From contig NZ_VANI01000007.1 of assembly GCF_005771435.1 (NCBI RefSeq), forward strand, positions 124,001-188,000: a stretch of DNA of 64,000 nucleotides, read 5' to 3'. Position numbers and translations under genes: made by a program. Shown here one piece after another: positions 37,134-45,396 of this stretch. The DNA comes from Microbulbifer harenosus. GTDB taxonomy: Bacteria; Pseudomonadota; Gammaproteobacteria; Pseudomonadales; Cellvibrionaceae. Below the pieces are notes generated by a model. That model did not search any database, was not told the origin of the DNA, and saw only the letters and a list, made by a program, of their open reading frames with translations. The first letter of the stretch is position 1. Every line of letters begins with the position of its first letter.

Positions 37134-37715
37134 TTAGGCTTCAACGGCAGCTTCGGGCTGCTTTTGTTTTTCTTTTTGAGCAACGGAAGCTTCGCTATCC
37201 GCGCCTTCAGTGTAGGGATGCACACCCGAGTCGAATTCCGCCGGCAATTCCTGCTTCGCCGTTAGCAGCTCCACCAGCTGGTCGAGCGAGAAAATACAGA
37301 TCAGCAGGCCTGAGAGCGGCAACACGCTGTAAACAAAGCCCATGGGAATGTTCAGCGCCGCAGAGTACTGTTCCAGCTCAAAGGTAAGGAGCATCAGCTT
37401 GGTGCCGCCATAAACCATAGCGGAGGCGGCGAAGGCAAAGCACACCAGCACCACAAAAACCTGTACAGACTTGCGCGCCGCGCCGTGCAGCGCGTTGGTT
37501 AGCAGATCAATTCCCAGATGTGATTTTTTGCGGAACGCATAGGCGCCGCCGAGGATACCGATCCACACCAGAAGGTAGCGCGCCAGCTCTTCGGTGTAAG
37601 AACTCGGCTGCATCGGCAGGAACCGGGTGAGGATCTGCCAGGTGACGTCCACCACCATCAGCGCCAGCAGGGAGCCGAGCACTAAAGCCAGCGCCTTTTC
37701 AATTTTCTGCATCAT
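37134..37715 (-). CDS. dctQ: TRAP transporter small permease
   Basis: A 193-residue DctQ-type subunit with four membrane helices (about 8-30, 48-62, 87-110, 130-150) and the family segment YLLVWIGILGGAYAFRKKSHLGIDLL near residues 47-75. It links the binding protein to the large permease. A charged C-terminal tail of about 40 residues rich in Glu, Lys and Gln is longer than usual. GGAAGG precedes the start; the dctM gene follows after 15 bases. A REP palindrome separates it from dctP. Confidence 0.92.
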   Translation of the reverse strand: MMQKIEKALALVLGSLLALMVVDVTWQILTRFLPMQPSSYTEELARYLLVWIGILGGAYAFRKKSHLGIDLLTNALHGAARKSVQVFVVLVCFAFAASAMVYGGTKLMLLTFELEQYSAALNIPMGFVYSVLPLSGLLICIFSLDQLVELLTAKQELPAEFDSGVHPYTEGADSEASVAQKEKQKQPEAAVEA

Positions 37716-37811
37716 CTTTGCCTTCCACTGTTATTTTTCTAGTGGGCTCTTATTTCTTGCGGACACGCTGTGCCCAACCTGCAATTTTTCTTTCTGTTGG
37801 ACCCGTCGCCT

Positions 37812-37877
37812 GTAGGAGCCTGCTTGCAGGCGAACCCTTCGGAGCTCCGGGCCGTTCGCCTGCAAGCAGGCTCCTAC
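37812..37877. repeat. REP-type palindrome, copy 1
   Basis: GTAGGAGCCTGCTTGCAGGC and its reverse complement face each other across about 24 bases. It lies between dctP and dctQ, inside the presumed operon. The unit is Pseudomonas-like REP sequence and recurs at 39160, 42265 and 54174. Confidence 0.85.
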
Positions 37878-37900
37878 AAGAGTGCGCGCACGCACTCGTA

Positions 37901-38896
37901 TCAATTGATTGCCTTGATCTGCTCCAGCAGCTCACCCACTTCGGTACCGCTGTAGCTGTCATGCAGGGGCTTCACCGCATCGATGAACGGCTGCTTGTCC
38001 GGGTAGATCACTTCCACACCGGCGGCTTTCACCGCGGCCAGGGATTCCTCGGTGGACTCCTGCCACAGCTTGCGCTGGTAGGCCACCGCCTCTTCCACCG
38101 CCTGGTTCAACCACGCCTGCTGTTGCGGTTCGAGCTTGTTCCACACCTCGGTGCTGATCAGCAGCAGGTCGGGCACATAGGTGTGCTCGTCCAGGGTGTA
38201 GTATTTGGAAACTTCGTAATGCTTGGAGAGATAGAAGCTCGGCGGGTTGTTCTCGGCACCGTTGACCACGCCCTGCTGCAGCGCGGTGTAGAGTTCGCCC
38301 CAGCTCACCGGCGTGGCAGCGCCGCCGAGGGCGTTGACCATCTTGATCGCGGTCTGGCTGTTCTGCACACGGATCTTCTGGCCGTTCAGGTCTGCCGGTG
38401 TCTGCACTGCCACATCGTTCATGTAAAAGCTGCGGCTGCCCGCATCGAGGTAGCCGAGGCCGCGCAAACGCGCGCGCTCGCAGGCGAGCAGCAGGTCTTT
38501 GCCGATATCGCTTTGCAGCACATTCCAGAAGTGATCGGAATCGCGGAAAACGTACGGCAGGTTGAAAATTTTCATCTCCGGCACGAAGCCCTCCATGGGA
38601 CTCGCGGAGACCTTGGTCATGGCCAGGCTGCCGATCTGCAGCAGCTCGATGAGCTCGCGCTCGCTGCCCAGCTGGCCGCCGGAATAGATGTCGATACGCA
38701 TGGTATCGCCGGAGAGTTCGCGCAGGCGCTCGTCCATGAAGACCATGGCCCGGTGCACGGAATGCTGCTGGTCGAGGGTGTGGGCCAATTTCAGGGCCAC
38801 CTGATCCTCTTTGAAGCCGCAGCTGGCCATCAACACAGTGGCGCCCGCCAGCGCCGCAGCGCCCAGCTGCCGTATGAATCTTCTCATTATCATCAT
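37901..38896 (-). CDS. dctP: TRAP transporter solute-binding protein
   Basis: A 331-residue periplasmic binding protein of the DctP family. The N-terminus MMIMRRFIRQLGAAALAGATVLMASC is a lipoprotein signal, with the lipobox MASC, so the protein is probably tethered. Family motifs: IDIYSGGQLGSERELIELLQIGSL near 70, LPYVFRD near 115, DLNGQKIRVQNSQT near 170 with the conserved Arg, and GVVNGAENNPPSFY near 205-220. The frame is open further upstream; this start is chosen because GCAGGTC precedes it. Known members of this type bind glucuronate or galacturonate. A strong operator-like palindrome, TGGTCATACCA, lies 83 bases upstream. It is co-oriented with dctQ and dctM. Confidence 0.93.
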   Translation of the reverse strand: MMIMRRFIRQLGAAALAGATVLMASCGFKEDQVALKLAHTLDQQHSVHRAMVFMDERLRELSGDTMRIDIYSGGQLGSERELIELLQIGSLAMTKVSASPMEGFVPEMKIFNLPYVFRDSDHFWNVLQSDIGKDLLLACERARLRGLGYLDAGSRSFYMNDVAVQTPADLNGQKIRVQNSQTAIKMVNALGGAATPVSWGELYTALQQGVVNGAENNPPSFYLSKHYEVSKYYTLDEHTYVPDLLLISTEVWNKLEPQQQAWLNQAVEEAVAYQRKLWQESTEESLAAVKAAGVEVIYPDKQPFIDAVKPLHDSYSGTEVGELLEQIKAIN

Positions 38897-38978
38897 CTTG
38901 ACCTGCGATCTATTTCTTATCGGGTACAGGTTTGTCGGTATGCCCCCGGGACGCACCCGGGCCAATGGCAGACCAAAC

Positions 38979-38989
38979 TGGTCATACCA
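38979..38989. promoter_or_regulatory. GntR/FadR-type operator upstream of dctP
   Basis: TGGTCATACCA is a perfect match to TGGTNNNACCA, the FadR-subfamily operator form. It lies 83 bases before the dctP start codon. Confidence 0.55.
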
Positions 38990-39159
38990 TGCTAACAACA
39001 ACCGGTCAGGTGGCGCAATCCGAGATTTCAGTTTGCAACGCGGTGCATGGCATACCGGTATCATGCAAGGTATCGGGCGCATGTAGTCAAGCGCCCGCGC
39101 TGCAGTAAAAAACGCGCCATACTGGCGCAATTTTCCTCACCGAAATTCGCGCGGACTTC

Positions 39160-39225
39160 GTAGGAGCCTGCTTGCAGGCGAACAGTCCGAAGTCTTGCCC
39201 CATTCGCCTGCAAGCAGGCTCCTAC
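39160..39225. repeat. REP-type palindrome, copy 2
   Basis: GTAGGAGCCTGCTTGCAGGC at 39160 and its reverse complement ending at 39225 face each other, between kdgK and dctP. Same arm sequence as copy 1, with a different loop. Confidence 0.85.
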
Positions 39226-39363
39226 AGGGCACAGAGCGAGGCGAACGTTGATATGCCCCACAAAAGCAACGATCGATGCTACGCCAAACTGACGCTTTTT
39301 TGATCGTCAATTGCGGACCCGGCCCGACCATCTTTGCCTGACCAGTCCACTCTGTGCATCGTA

Positions 39364-40329
39364 TCAGCAGGCCGCTTCCGCCACCGCGCCGCCGGCCGCA
39401 TCAGCAAAGTACTCCACACGCGGAATGATCGCGCCGCGGTGGCCGATCACACGGGCGGCACAGCGGTTGCCGGCGGCAATCGACTGCTGTGGACTGGCAC
39501 CCTGCAGGCGCGCAGCCAGGTAGCCGGCGTTGAAGGAATCCCCGGCACCGGTGGTGTCGACCACGCTGGAGACCGGCGGCACGTCGATGGCGGTCAGAAC
39601 ACCATCGACCTGCAGCAACACCGGCTCGGCACCGCGCTTGATCACCAGTTCCGCCACGCCGAAGTCGCTGTTGCGTTTGAGACAGCTGCCCGGGCGCTCA
39701 TCGCCCCACAGCGCCTGCTCATCTTCGAAAGTCAGCAGCGCCATGTCCGCCTGCTGCAGGAACTCCGCCACCACAGTGCGCGCGGCCTCGGCGGACGCCC
39801 ACAGGCGCGGGCGGTAATTGCTGTCGAAGGCCACGCGGCCGCCATTCGCGCGATACTCATTCAGAAACGCCAACAGTTCGGCGCGGGCTTCCGGATTCAT
39901 GATGGCCAGGGTGATGCCGGACAGATACAGACAATCCATCTGATTCAGGTGCGCCTTCAGTGCGTCACGACGAGCGGGATCGGCGAACAGCTCCCGCGCT
40001 GGCGCTTCACCACGCCAGTAGGTGAAGTAGCGCTCGCCATCGGCGGTGTTCTGAATCATGTACAGGCCTGGGCAGCGACCCGGCAGGCGCGCAATAGCGC
40101 TGGTGTCGATACCCTCGTCGGCAAGACGAGTGAGCACTTCCTCACTGTAGGGGTCTTCCCCCAGCAGGGTGACGTAGCTGACCTCGACGCCACCGCGGGC
40201 GATGTAGACCGCAGTGTTGTAGGTATCTCCGGCATACGACTGCGCTAGCAGCGCCTTCTGCCCACTCCCCTGGCTCACCGCTTGCGGCGCCAGCTCCACC
40301 ATGACTTCTCCCAGTGCTGCCAGTTTCAC
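39364..40329 (-). CDS. kdgK: 2-keto-3-deoxygluconate kinase
   Basis: A 321-residue PfkB-family sugar kinase. The C-terminal signature VDTTGAGDSFNAGYLAARL near residues 262-280 holds the catalytic Asp, and the N-terminal ALGEVMVELAP with YAGDTYNTAVYIARGG is typical of KdgK. It phosphorylates 2-keto-3-deoxygluconate, the common product of the uronate routes encoded around it. The start is taken as a GTG (VKLAALGE) because GGAGAGTC lies just before it; a TTG four codons earlier is possible. It is divergent from uxaC. The matching aldolase is not in the window. Confidence 0.93.
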   Translation of the reverse strand: MKLAALGEVMVELAPQAVSQGSGQKALLAQSYAGDTYNTAVYIARGGVEVSYVTLLGEDPYSEEVLTRLADEGIDTSAIARLPGRCPGLYMIQNTADGERYFTYWRGEAPARELFADPARRDALKAHLNQMDCLYLSGITLAIMNPEARAELLAFLNEYRANGGRVAFDSNYRPRLWASAEAARTVVAEFLQQADMALLTFEDEQALWGDERPGSCLKRNSDFGVAELVIKRGAEPVLLQVDGVLTAIDVPPVSSVVDTTGAGDSFNAGYLAARLQGASPQQSIAAGNRCAARVIGHRGAIIPRVEYFADAAGGAVAEAAC

Positions 40330-40820
40330 TCGACTCTCCAAAATACAAAAATACTATCTAATAGTCTTTATTACTATTTGGTAGGATACACCCGCCGCAG
40401 AATCAATAGATACCTCGATTCTCGCAGCCCAGACGCGTCTTGCGACCGGAGTGAGCTTGTCTGCCACAAAATGCCTTACCAGAATGGTTGACTGGTATAA
40501 CCAATTTTTGGCAACATGGCAACAACCGGTGCTGATCGACACCTCGCATCAGCATCGCGGTTTTCTCCATCGCCTGGCGCACCGGGCACAGGGGGCTGGT
40601 TTGGACCCCCTTGCCTTTGTTTCGCGCATACCGCCCGCTCCCTCTCCGGTATTTACCGGGTGGCGAGCCGGGCTTTTCTTTGTTGGGGCCGAGCTTGGGC
40701 TTAGAACACTAAGCTCGCGGCGGAGATGAAACCTTACAACAATAAGCGGGGCCGGCAGCGGTGCAAGTAACCCGATCAGCCGATCCCAAATGGCAAACCC
40801 GAAATCTGGAAGCATCCACA
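40330..40820. promoter_or_regulatory. divergent kdgK-uxaC promoter region with operator
   Basis: About 490 bases with no gene between divergent starts. TGGTATAACCA at 40493-40503 is a perfect TGGTNNNACCA match and lies in a longer TTACCA…GGTTGACTGGTATAACCAA cluster. Placement allows control of both directions. The 40560-40760 part is GC-rich and shows nothing specific. Confidence 0.55.
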
Positions 40821-42236
40821 ATGACACGCCCGCTGATCCTGCATCCCGACCGTCTGTTTCCGGCCGATAAAGCAAGCCGGGACATCGCCCGCAATCTTTA
40901 CCAGAGCGTGAAAGATCTGCCGATCGTCAGCCCCCACGGTCACACCGACCCATCCTGGTTCGCGGAAAACAAGCCGTTCGGCAACCCCGCCAACCTGCTG
41001 ATTCGCCCGGATCACTATGTCTTCCGCATGCTCTACTCCCAGGGCATTGCGCTGGAGCGCCTGGGCATCCGTACCCAGGACGGCACCGAGGTCGAACAGG
41101 ATCCGCGCAAGATCTGGCAACTGCTGGCAGACAACTACCACCTGTTCCGCGGCACCCCGTCGCGCACCTGGCTGGATACCGTGTTCCATGATGTGTTTGG
41201 CCTCGACGTGCAGCTGAGCAGCGAGACCGCCGAGCTGTATTACGAGCGTATCGACAGCGAACTGAAAAAGCCGGAGTTCCTGCCGCGCGCGCTGTTCGAG
41301 CGTTTCAATATTGAAGTGATCGCTACCACCGAGTCCCCGCTGGACGATCTGCGCCATCACCAGACCATCCTCGACAGCGACTGGAAAGGCCGTGTGATCA
41401 CCGCCTTCCGCCCGGACCCGGTGCTGGATCCGGATTTCGAGGGCTTTGTGGATAACCTGGCGCAGCTGGCGGAAATCACCGGCGAAGATACCTCCACCTG
41501 GGCGGGCTACCTGGCGGCGCTGCGCAACCGTCGCGAATTCTTCAAGCAGATGGGCGCGACCTCTACCGATCACGGGCACCCCACCGCCACCACCGCGAAC
41601 CTGTCTGCGGCGGATGCCGAGGCGCTGTTCCTGAAGGTCAGCACGGGCAACGGCAGTGCGGCGGATGCGGAGCTGTTCCGCGGTCAGATGCTGACCGAAA
41701 TGGCGCGCATGAGCCTCGAGGACGGCCTGGTGATGCAGATTCACCCGGGCTCTTACCGCAACCACAACAAGGTGGTGTTCGAGCGTTTCGGCCGCGACAA
41801 GGGCTGCGATATTCCATCGCCGACGGAATACGTGCGTGCGCTGCGTCCGCTGCTGGAAGCGGTGGGCAACGAGCCGGACCTGACGATCATCCTGTTCACC
41901 CTGGACGAGACCAGCTACAGCCGCGAGCTGGCCCCGCTGGCGGGTCACTACCCGGCGCTGAAGCTGGGCCCGAGCTGGTGGTTCCACGACAGCCCCGAAG
42001 GTATGCGTCGCTTCCGCGAGCAGGTGACGGAGACCGCCGGTTTCTACAATACCGTCGGCTTCAACGACGATACTCGCGCCTTCCTATCCATCCCCGCCCG
42101 TCACGATGTGGCGCGCCGCATGGACTGTGTGTGGCTGGCGCAGCTGGTCAGCGACCATCGCCTGCAGGAAGACGAAGCCTTCGAACTGGCCGCCGACCTC
42201 GCCTACAACCTGGCGAAGAAAGCCTACAAACTCTGA
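40821..42236 (+). CDS. uxaC: uronate isomerase (glucuronate/galacturonate isomerase)
   Basis: A 471-residue UxaC, the usual length. It interconverts D-galacturonate with D-tagaturonate and D-glucuronate with D-fructuronate. The amidohydrolase-like metal site is seen in SPHGHTDPSWFA near residue 38, and the family pattern in VIATTESPLDDLRHH near 170, MQIHPGSYRNHN near 300 and FYNTVGFNDDTRAFLSIPARHD near 405. The start is preferred over an in-frame one 20 codons earlier because TGGAAG precedes it and MTRPLILHPDRLF matches family N-termini. It is first in a rightward unit with uxuB, downstream of an operator-like palindrome. Confidence 0.95.
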   Translation: MTRPLILHPDRLFPADKASRDIARNLYQSVKDLPIVSPHGHTDPSWFAENKPFGNPANLLIRPDHYVFRMLYSQGIALERLGIRTQDGTEVEQDPRKIWQLLADNYHLFRGTPSRTWLDTVFHDVFGLDVQLSSETAELYYERIDSELKKPEFLPRALFERFNIEVIATTESPLDDLRHHQTILDSDWKGRVITAFRPDPVLDPDFEGFVDNLAQLAEITGEDTSTWAGYLAALRNRREFFKQMGATSTDHGHPTATTANLSAADAEALFLKVSTGNGSAADAELFRGQMLTEMARMSLEDGLVMQIHPGSYRNHNKVVFERFGRDKGCDIPSPTEYVRALRPLLEAVGNEPDLTIILFTLDETSYSRELAPLAGHYPALKLGPSWWFHDSPEGMRRFREQVTETAGFYNTVGFNDDTRAFLSIPARHDVARRMDCVWLAQLVSDHRLQEDEAFELAADLAYNLAKKAYKL

Positions 42237-42264
42237 CAAATGCCACTGCCGGCAAGCTCCTCCT

Positions 42265-42287
42265 GTAGGAGCCTGCTTGCAGGCGAA
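42265..42287. repeat. single REP arm, copy 3
   Basis: Only the left arm, GTAGGAGCCTGCTTGCAGGC plus GAA, is present, without a facing partner. It lies just after uxaC. Confidence 0.75.
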
Positions 42288-42333
42288 CCCCACTGAGCTC
42301 TGTTTTAAGTTCAGTGGCGCCGGAGCACCGGGT

Positions 42334-42415
42334 ATCTGTTTTCAGAACCGCTGTGAACCCATCCCTGGGCACTGCGTCGCAAACATCCATGTTTGCGACG
42401 CTTCTGAAAACAGAT
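42334..42415. repeat. nested palindrome between uxaC and uxuB
   Basis: An outer inverted repeat ATCTGTTTTCAGAA (42334-42347) / TTCTGAAAACAGAT (42402-42415) encloses an inner one, GCGTCGCAAACAT / ATGTTTGCGACGC (42374-42401, two-base loop). It resembles a mobile intergenic repeat and is distinct from the REP element beside it. Confidence 0.7.
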
Positions 42416-42492
42416 CCCCGGCCCTCCCGCTTAACTTCAGAGCACAATACTTCGTAAGCGATGACGCGTTCGCTCAACCGAGTAAAAAACTT

Positions 42493-43986
42493 ATGAGCCA
42501 AGAAAGACTCAACAACAGCCTTCTCGAAAACCTCCCCGCAGAGGTGATCAAACCGGCCTACGACCGCAGCGAGGTCACCACTGGCATCGTGCACCTGGGC
42601 ATTGGCGCCTTCCACCGCGCACACCAGGCCTGGTACACCGAAAACCGTATTGCCGCCGGTGAAACAAGCTGGGGCATTGTGGGCGCGAGCCTGCGTTCCG
42701 CGGGTGTACGCGATCAGCTAGTGCCGCAGAACGGTCTCTATTCCGTGGTGGAAAAATCCAATGCGGGCACCAAGGTACAGATCGTGGGGGCGGTAAGTGA
42801 TGTGCTGGTGGGACCGGAGAGCCCACAGCAATTACTGGAACTGCTGGCCCAGGAAAGCGTGCGCATTGTTTCCCTGACCATTACCGAGAAGGGCTACTGC
42901 CACGATCCGGCGAGCGGCAACCTGAATCCGCAGCACCCGGATGTGGTGCACGATCTGGCGAATCCGCAAGCGCCGAAATCCGCGCTGGGTTATATCGTCG
43001 GCGCGCTGGCACTGCGTAAGGAGCGCGGTCTGCCGGGCTTTACCGTGCTGTCCTGCGACAACCTGCCGTCCAACGGCAAGCTGCTGGGCCGTGTGCTGGT
43101 GCAGTACGCGGAAAAGGTCAGCGCGGAACTGGCGGCGTGGATTTCCGACAACACCACCACACCAGCCACCATGGTGGACCGCATTGTACCGGCAACCACC
43201 GACAATGATCGCGCGGAGCTGGAGGCGATTCTTGGCTGTCGCGATGAGGCGGCAGTGATGGCGGAGCCCTTCGCTCAGTGGGTGGTGGAAGACAATTTCC
43301 TGCGCGGCCGCCCGGAGTGGGACAAGGCCGGCGCGACGTTTGTCGATGAAGTGGAAGTCTACGAGCTGATCAAGCTGCGCCTGTTGAATGGCTCGCACTC
43401 CATGCTGGCCTACAGCGGTTATCTGTCCGGTTTTGAAACCGTGGCGGATGTGATGGCGGAGCCTGCGTTCAACAAGCTGGCGCTGCACTTCATGAAAAGC
43501 GAAGCGACCACCTCCATCGACGTACCGGCGGATTTCGACATCGCGGCCTACCAGGCGCAGCTGATCGAACGCTTTGAAAACCGCGCGCTGCGCCACCGCA
43601 CCTGGCAGATCGCCATGGACGGTTCACAGAAGATCCCCCAGCGCTGGCTGGGCACCCTGCGCCACCAGCTGGAAAACGGAGGCCCCATTGAGGTGCTGAG
43701 TTTCGCGCTGGCGAACTGGATTCGCTATGTGGCGGCGGTGGATGAGAAAGGTAACGCCATTGAGGTTTCCGATCCGTTGGCGGCGGACCTGAAGGCACTG
43801 TGCGACAAGCACAAGCCTCAGGGTAATGATGCACTGGCGACGGCGTTCCTGGCGTTCACGCCGGTGTTCGGGGAAGACCTGCGCAACAGTGAGCGCCTGC
43901 ACAGTGCGGTGGCCGGCTGGCTGGACAAGCTGGATGCGGAAGGCACCCTGGCGTGTGTGCAGAAGCATTTTTCTTCTGTCGGCTGA
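42493..43986 (+). CDS. uxuB: D-mannonate oxidoreductase (fructuronate reductase) family
   Basis: A 497-residue long-chain mannitol dehydrogenase-family protein that aligns along its length with E. coli UxuB: IVHLGIGAFHRAHQAWYTE near residue 32 (NAD-binding start), SLTITEKGYCHDPASG near 125, TMVDRIVPATT near 225, WVVEDNFLRGRPEWDKAGA near 260 and KLRLLNGSHSMLAYSGYL near 295 with the catalytic Lys and His. It would reduce fructuronate to mannonate. The window also holds altronate dehydratase, which needs altronate, so this enzyme may instead, or also, reduce tagaturonate. The frame is open upstream; this ATG matches family N-termini although its ribosome binding site is weak. Confidence 0.88.
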   Translation: MSQERLNNSLLENLPAEVIKPAYDRSEVTTGIVHLGIGAFHRAHQAWYTENRIAAGETSWGIVGASLRSAGVRDQLVPQNGLYSVVEKSNAGTKVQIVGAVSDVLVGPESPQQLLELLAQESVRIVSLTITEKGYCHDPASGNLNPQHPDVVHDLANPQAPKSALGYIVGALALRKERGLPGFTVLSCDNLPSNGKLLGRVLVQYAEKVSAELAAWISDNTTTPATMVDRIVPATTDNDRAELEAILGCRDEAAVMAEPFAQWVVEDNFLRGRPEWDKAGATFVDEVEVYELIKLRLLNGSHSMLAYSGYLSGFETVADVMAEPAFNKLALHFMKSEATTSIDVPADFDIAAYQAQLIERFENRALRHRTWQIAMDGSQKIPQRWLGTLRHQLENGGPIEVLSFALANWIRYVAAVDEKGNAIEVSDPLAADLKALCDKHKPQGNDALATAFLAFTPVFGEDLRNSERLHSAVAGWLDKLDAEGTLACVQKHFSSVG

Positions 43987-44019
43987 TGGCAGCGGCCTGA
44001 ATTTTTGTTTTGATTAGCT

Positions 44020-44110
44020 CCTCGTTTTTCGGGGCACGGTTTGAATTTGTCAGTTTTTAGTTTGTTTTTTTGTTTTTCTATTTGTTTTTTTCTCGCTTAG
44101 TTTCCAAACC
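44020..44110. other. T-rich low-complexity stretch
   Basis: Repeated GTTTTT and TTTGTTTTT runs follow uxuB with no gene. Composition is sharply unlike the flanks. A terminator lies just beyond. Confidence 0.6.
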
Positions 44111-44143
44111 TCGATTTGAGTATTTGCAGGAAACAACCTTTCA

Positions 44144-44172
44144 ATCCCGCGGCCAACACCGCGGGATTTTTT
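44144..44172 (+). terminator. Rho-independent terminator after uxuB
   Basis: ATCCCGCGG / CCGCGGGAT over a six-base loop, followed by six Ts. It also lies just after the napC stop on the other strand, where it could act weakly. Confidence 0.85.
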
Positions 44173-44215
44173 ATGTGCGCTCGAAAATTCGGGTTGCTAC
44201 TGGTTTTTGCGGTTC

Positions 44216-44896
44216 TTACTTAGTGCCCTCGGTCTTCAGCGGATTGTCTTCACCAAAGCGGCTGGCGTCGTCTGCGGGATTGTCCGGGCCCCAGGCGTCT
44301 TCGTCTGCCATGTTGGGCAGGTGGTGGGCAATACCGCGGTGGCAGTCGATGCAGGTGGCCTTGCCGGTGGAGAGCTGGGTGGCGTGGAGTTTGCGCGCGC
44401 GCTCACTCTGCACACTGAAATCCATGAATTCGAAATCGTGGCAGTTGCGGCATTCCAGCGAGTCGTTGGCTTTCAGACGCGCCCATTCGTGACGGGCCAG
44501 CTCCAGGCGCTTGTCGAGAAATTTTTCGCGGGTGTTGATGGTGCCGAAAATCTTGCCCCACACTTCTTTGGAGGCCTGCATCTTGCGCGCGATCTTGTGG
44601 GTCCACTCGTGGGGCACGTGGCAGTCAGGACAGGTGGCGCGCACACCGGAACGGTTAGTCCAGTGAATGGTGCCCTTCAGTTCCTCATACACGTTGTCGC
44701 GCATCTCATGGCAGCTGATGCAGAATTTTTCGGTATTGGTCGCTTCCAGCGCGGTGTTGAATCCGCCCCAGAAAATGATGCCGGCAATAAACCCGCTCAA
44801 CAACAGGAAACCGAGGCTGAACGCCGTCGCCGGTCGGCTCAGTGTGTGCCAGTAGCCTTTTATCCACTCCACCATCGCTCGATTCCCGGCTGACAT
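44216..44896 (-). CDS. napC: NapC tetraheme cytochrome c
   Basis: A 226-residue NapC/NirT-type quinol dehydrogenase. One N-terminal membrane anchor (about 22-45) is followed by a periplasmic domain with four heme-binding sites: CISCH (59-63), CPDCH (89-93), CRNCH (149-153) and CIDCH (182-186). It passes electrons from membrane quinol to the NapAB complex. The start overlaps the napB stop by one base, so translation is coupled. Last gene of the napEDABC operon. Confidence 0.95.
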   Translation of the reverse strand: MSAGNRAMVEWIKGYWHTLSRPATAFSLGFLLLSGFIAGIIFWGGFNTALEATNTEKFCISCHEMRDNVYEELKGTIHWTNRSGVRATCPDCHVPHEWTHKIARKMQASKEVWGKIFGTINTREKFLDKRLELARHEWARLKANDSLECRNCHDFEFMDFSVQSERARKLHATQLSTGKATCIDCHRGIAHHLPNMADEDAWGPDNPADDASRFGEDNPLKTEGTK

Positions 44897-45384
44897 TATT
44901 GGGCGGACTGCTGCTTCCGGTTGCGCAGCAGAATATCCACATCCTTGAAGCTATTCCCCACCGGCGGCTGTGCATTGGTCTGGGGCACGTGACACTGCAG
45001 GCAGAAATAGCGCCGCGGTGCCACATCTGCCAGCACCTGGAAATCCCGGTCCATGAAATGCGTAATGCTGATCATCGGCGCACCACTCACGCCGGTCTGG
45101 ATACGGTTGTGGCACTCAAGGCAGCGATTGACGTTTTTGTCAATCTGGTAATCGCGGATAGTGTGGGGAATAGTGGGCGGCTGCTCGGGGTAGGCGCGCA
45201 CGCGCTTCCCCTGGGCATTGACCGGATCGGCCAGAGGTGGCGCACTCTGTTCTTCAAACAGGGTACCGCCCTTGCGAATGCCATCCGGTCCGGGCGCATC
45301 CGGAAACTGCTCCGCGACGGTTACCAGACCGCACGCCAGCACGATCAGCGCGGCGGCGAGCGAAAAAACCTGCCTTCCATTCAT
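44896..45384 (-). CDS. napB: NapB diheme cytochrome subunit
   Basis: A 162-residue periplasmic subunit of nitrate reductase with an N-terminal signal ([20 protein letters not shown]) and two heme sites, CLECH (88-92) and CLQCH (128-132), plus the family segments PPTIPH near 70 and [28 protein letters not shown]. It relays electrons from NapC to NapA. It lies 12 bases after napA and overlaps napC by one base. Confidence 0.95.
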   Translation of the reverse strand: MNGRQVFSLAAALIVLACGLVTVAEQFPDAPGPDGIRKGGTLFEEQSAPPLADPVNAQGKRVRAYPEQPPTIPHTIRDYQIDKNVNRCLECHNRIQTGVSGAPMISITHFMDRDFQVLADVAPRRYFCLQCHVPQTNAQPPVGNSFKDVDILLRNRKQQSAQ

Positions 45385-45396
45385 CGTCGCCTCCCG

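Noticed and set aside
40342-40400. TTTGGTAGGATACACC near kdgK as another GntR operator
   Set aside because: Only the left half fits the pattern; the right half is off by several bases, so it was not counted.
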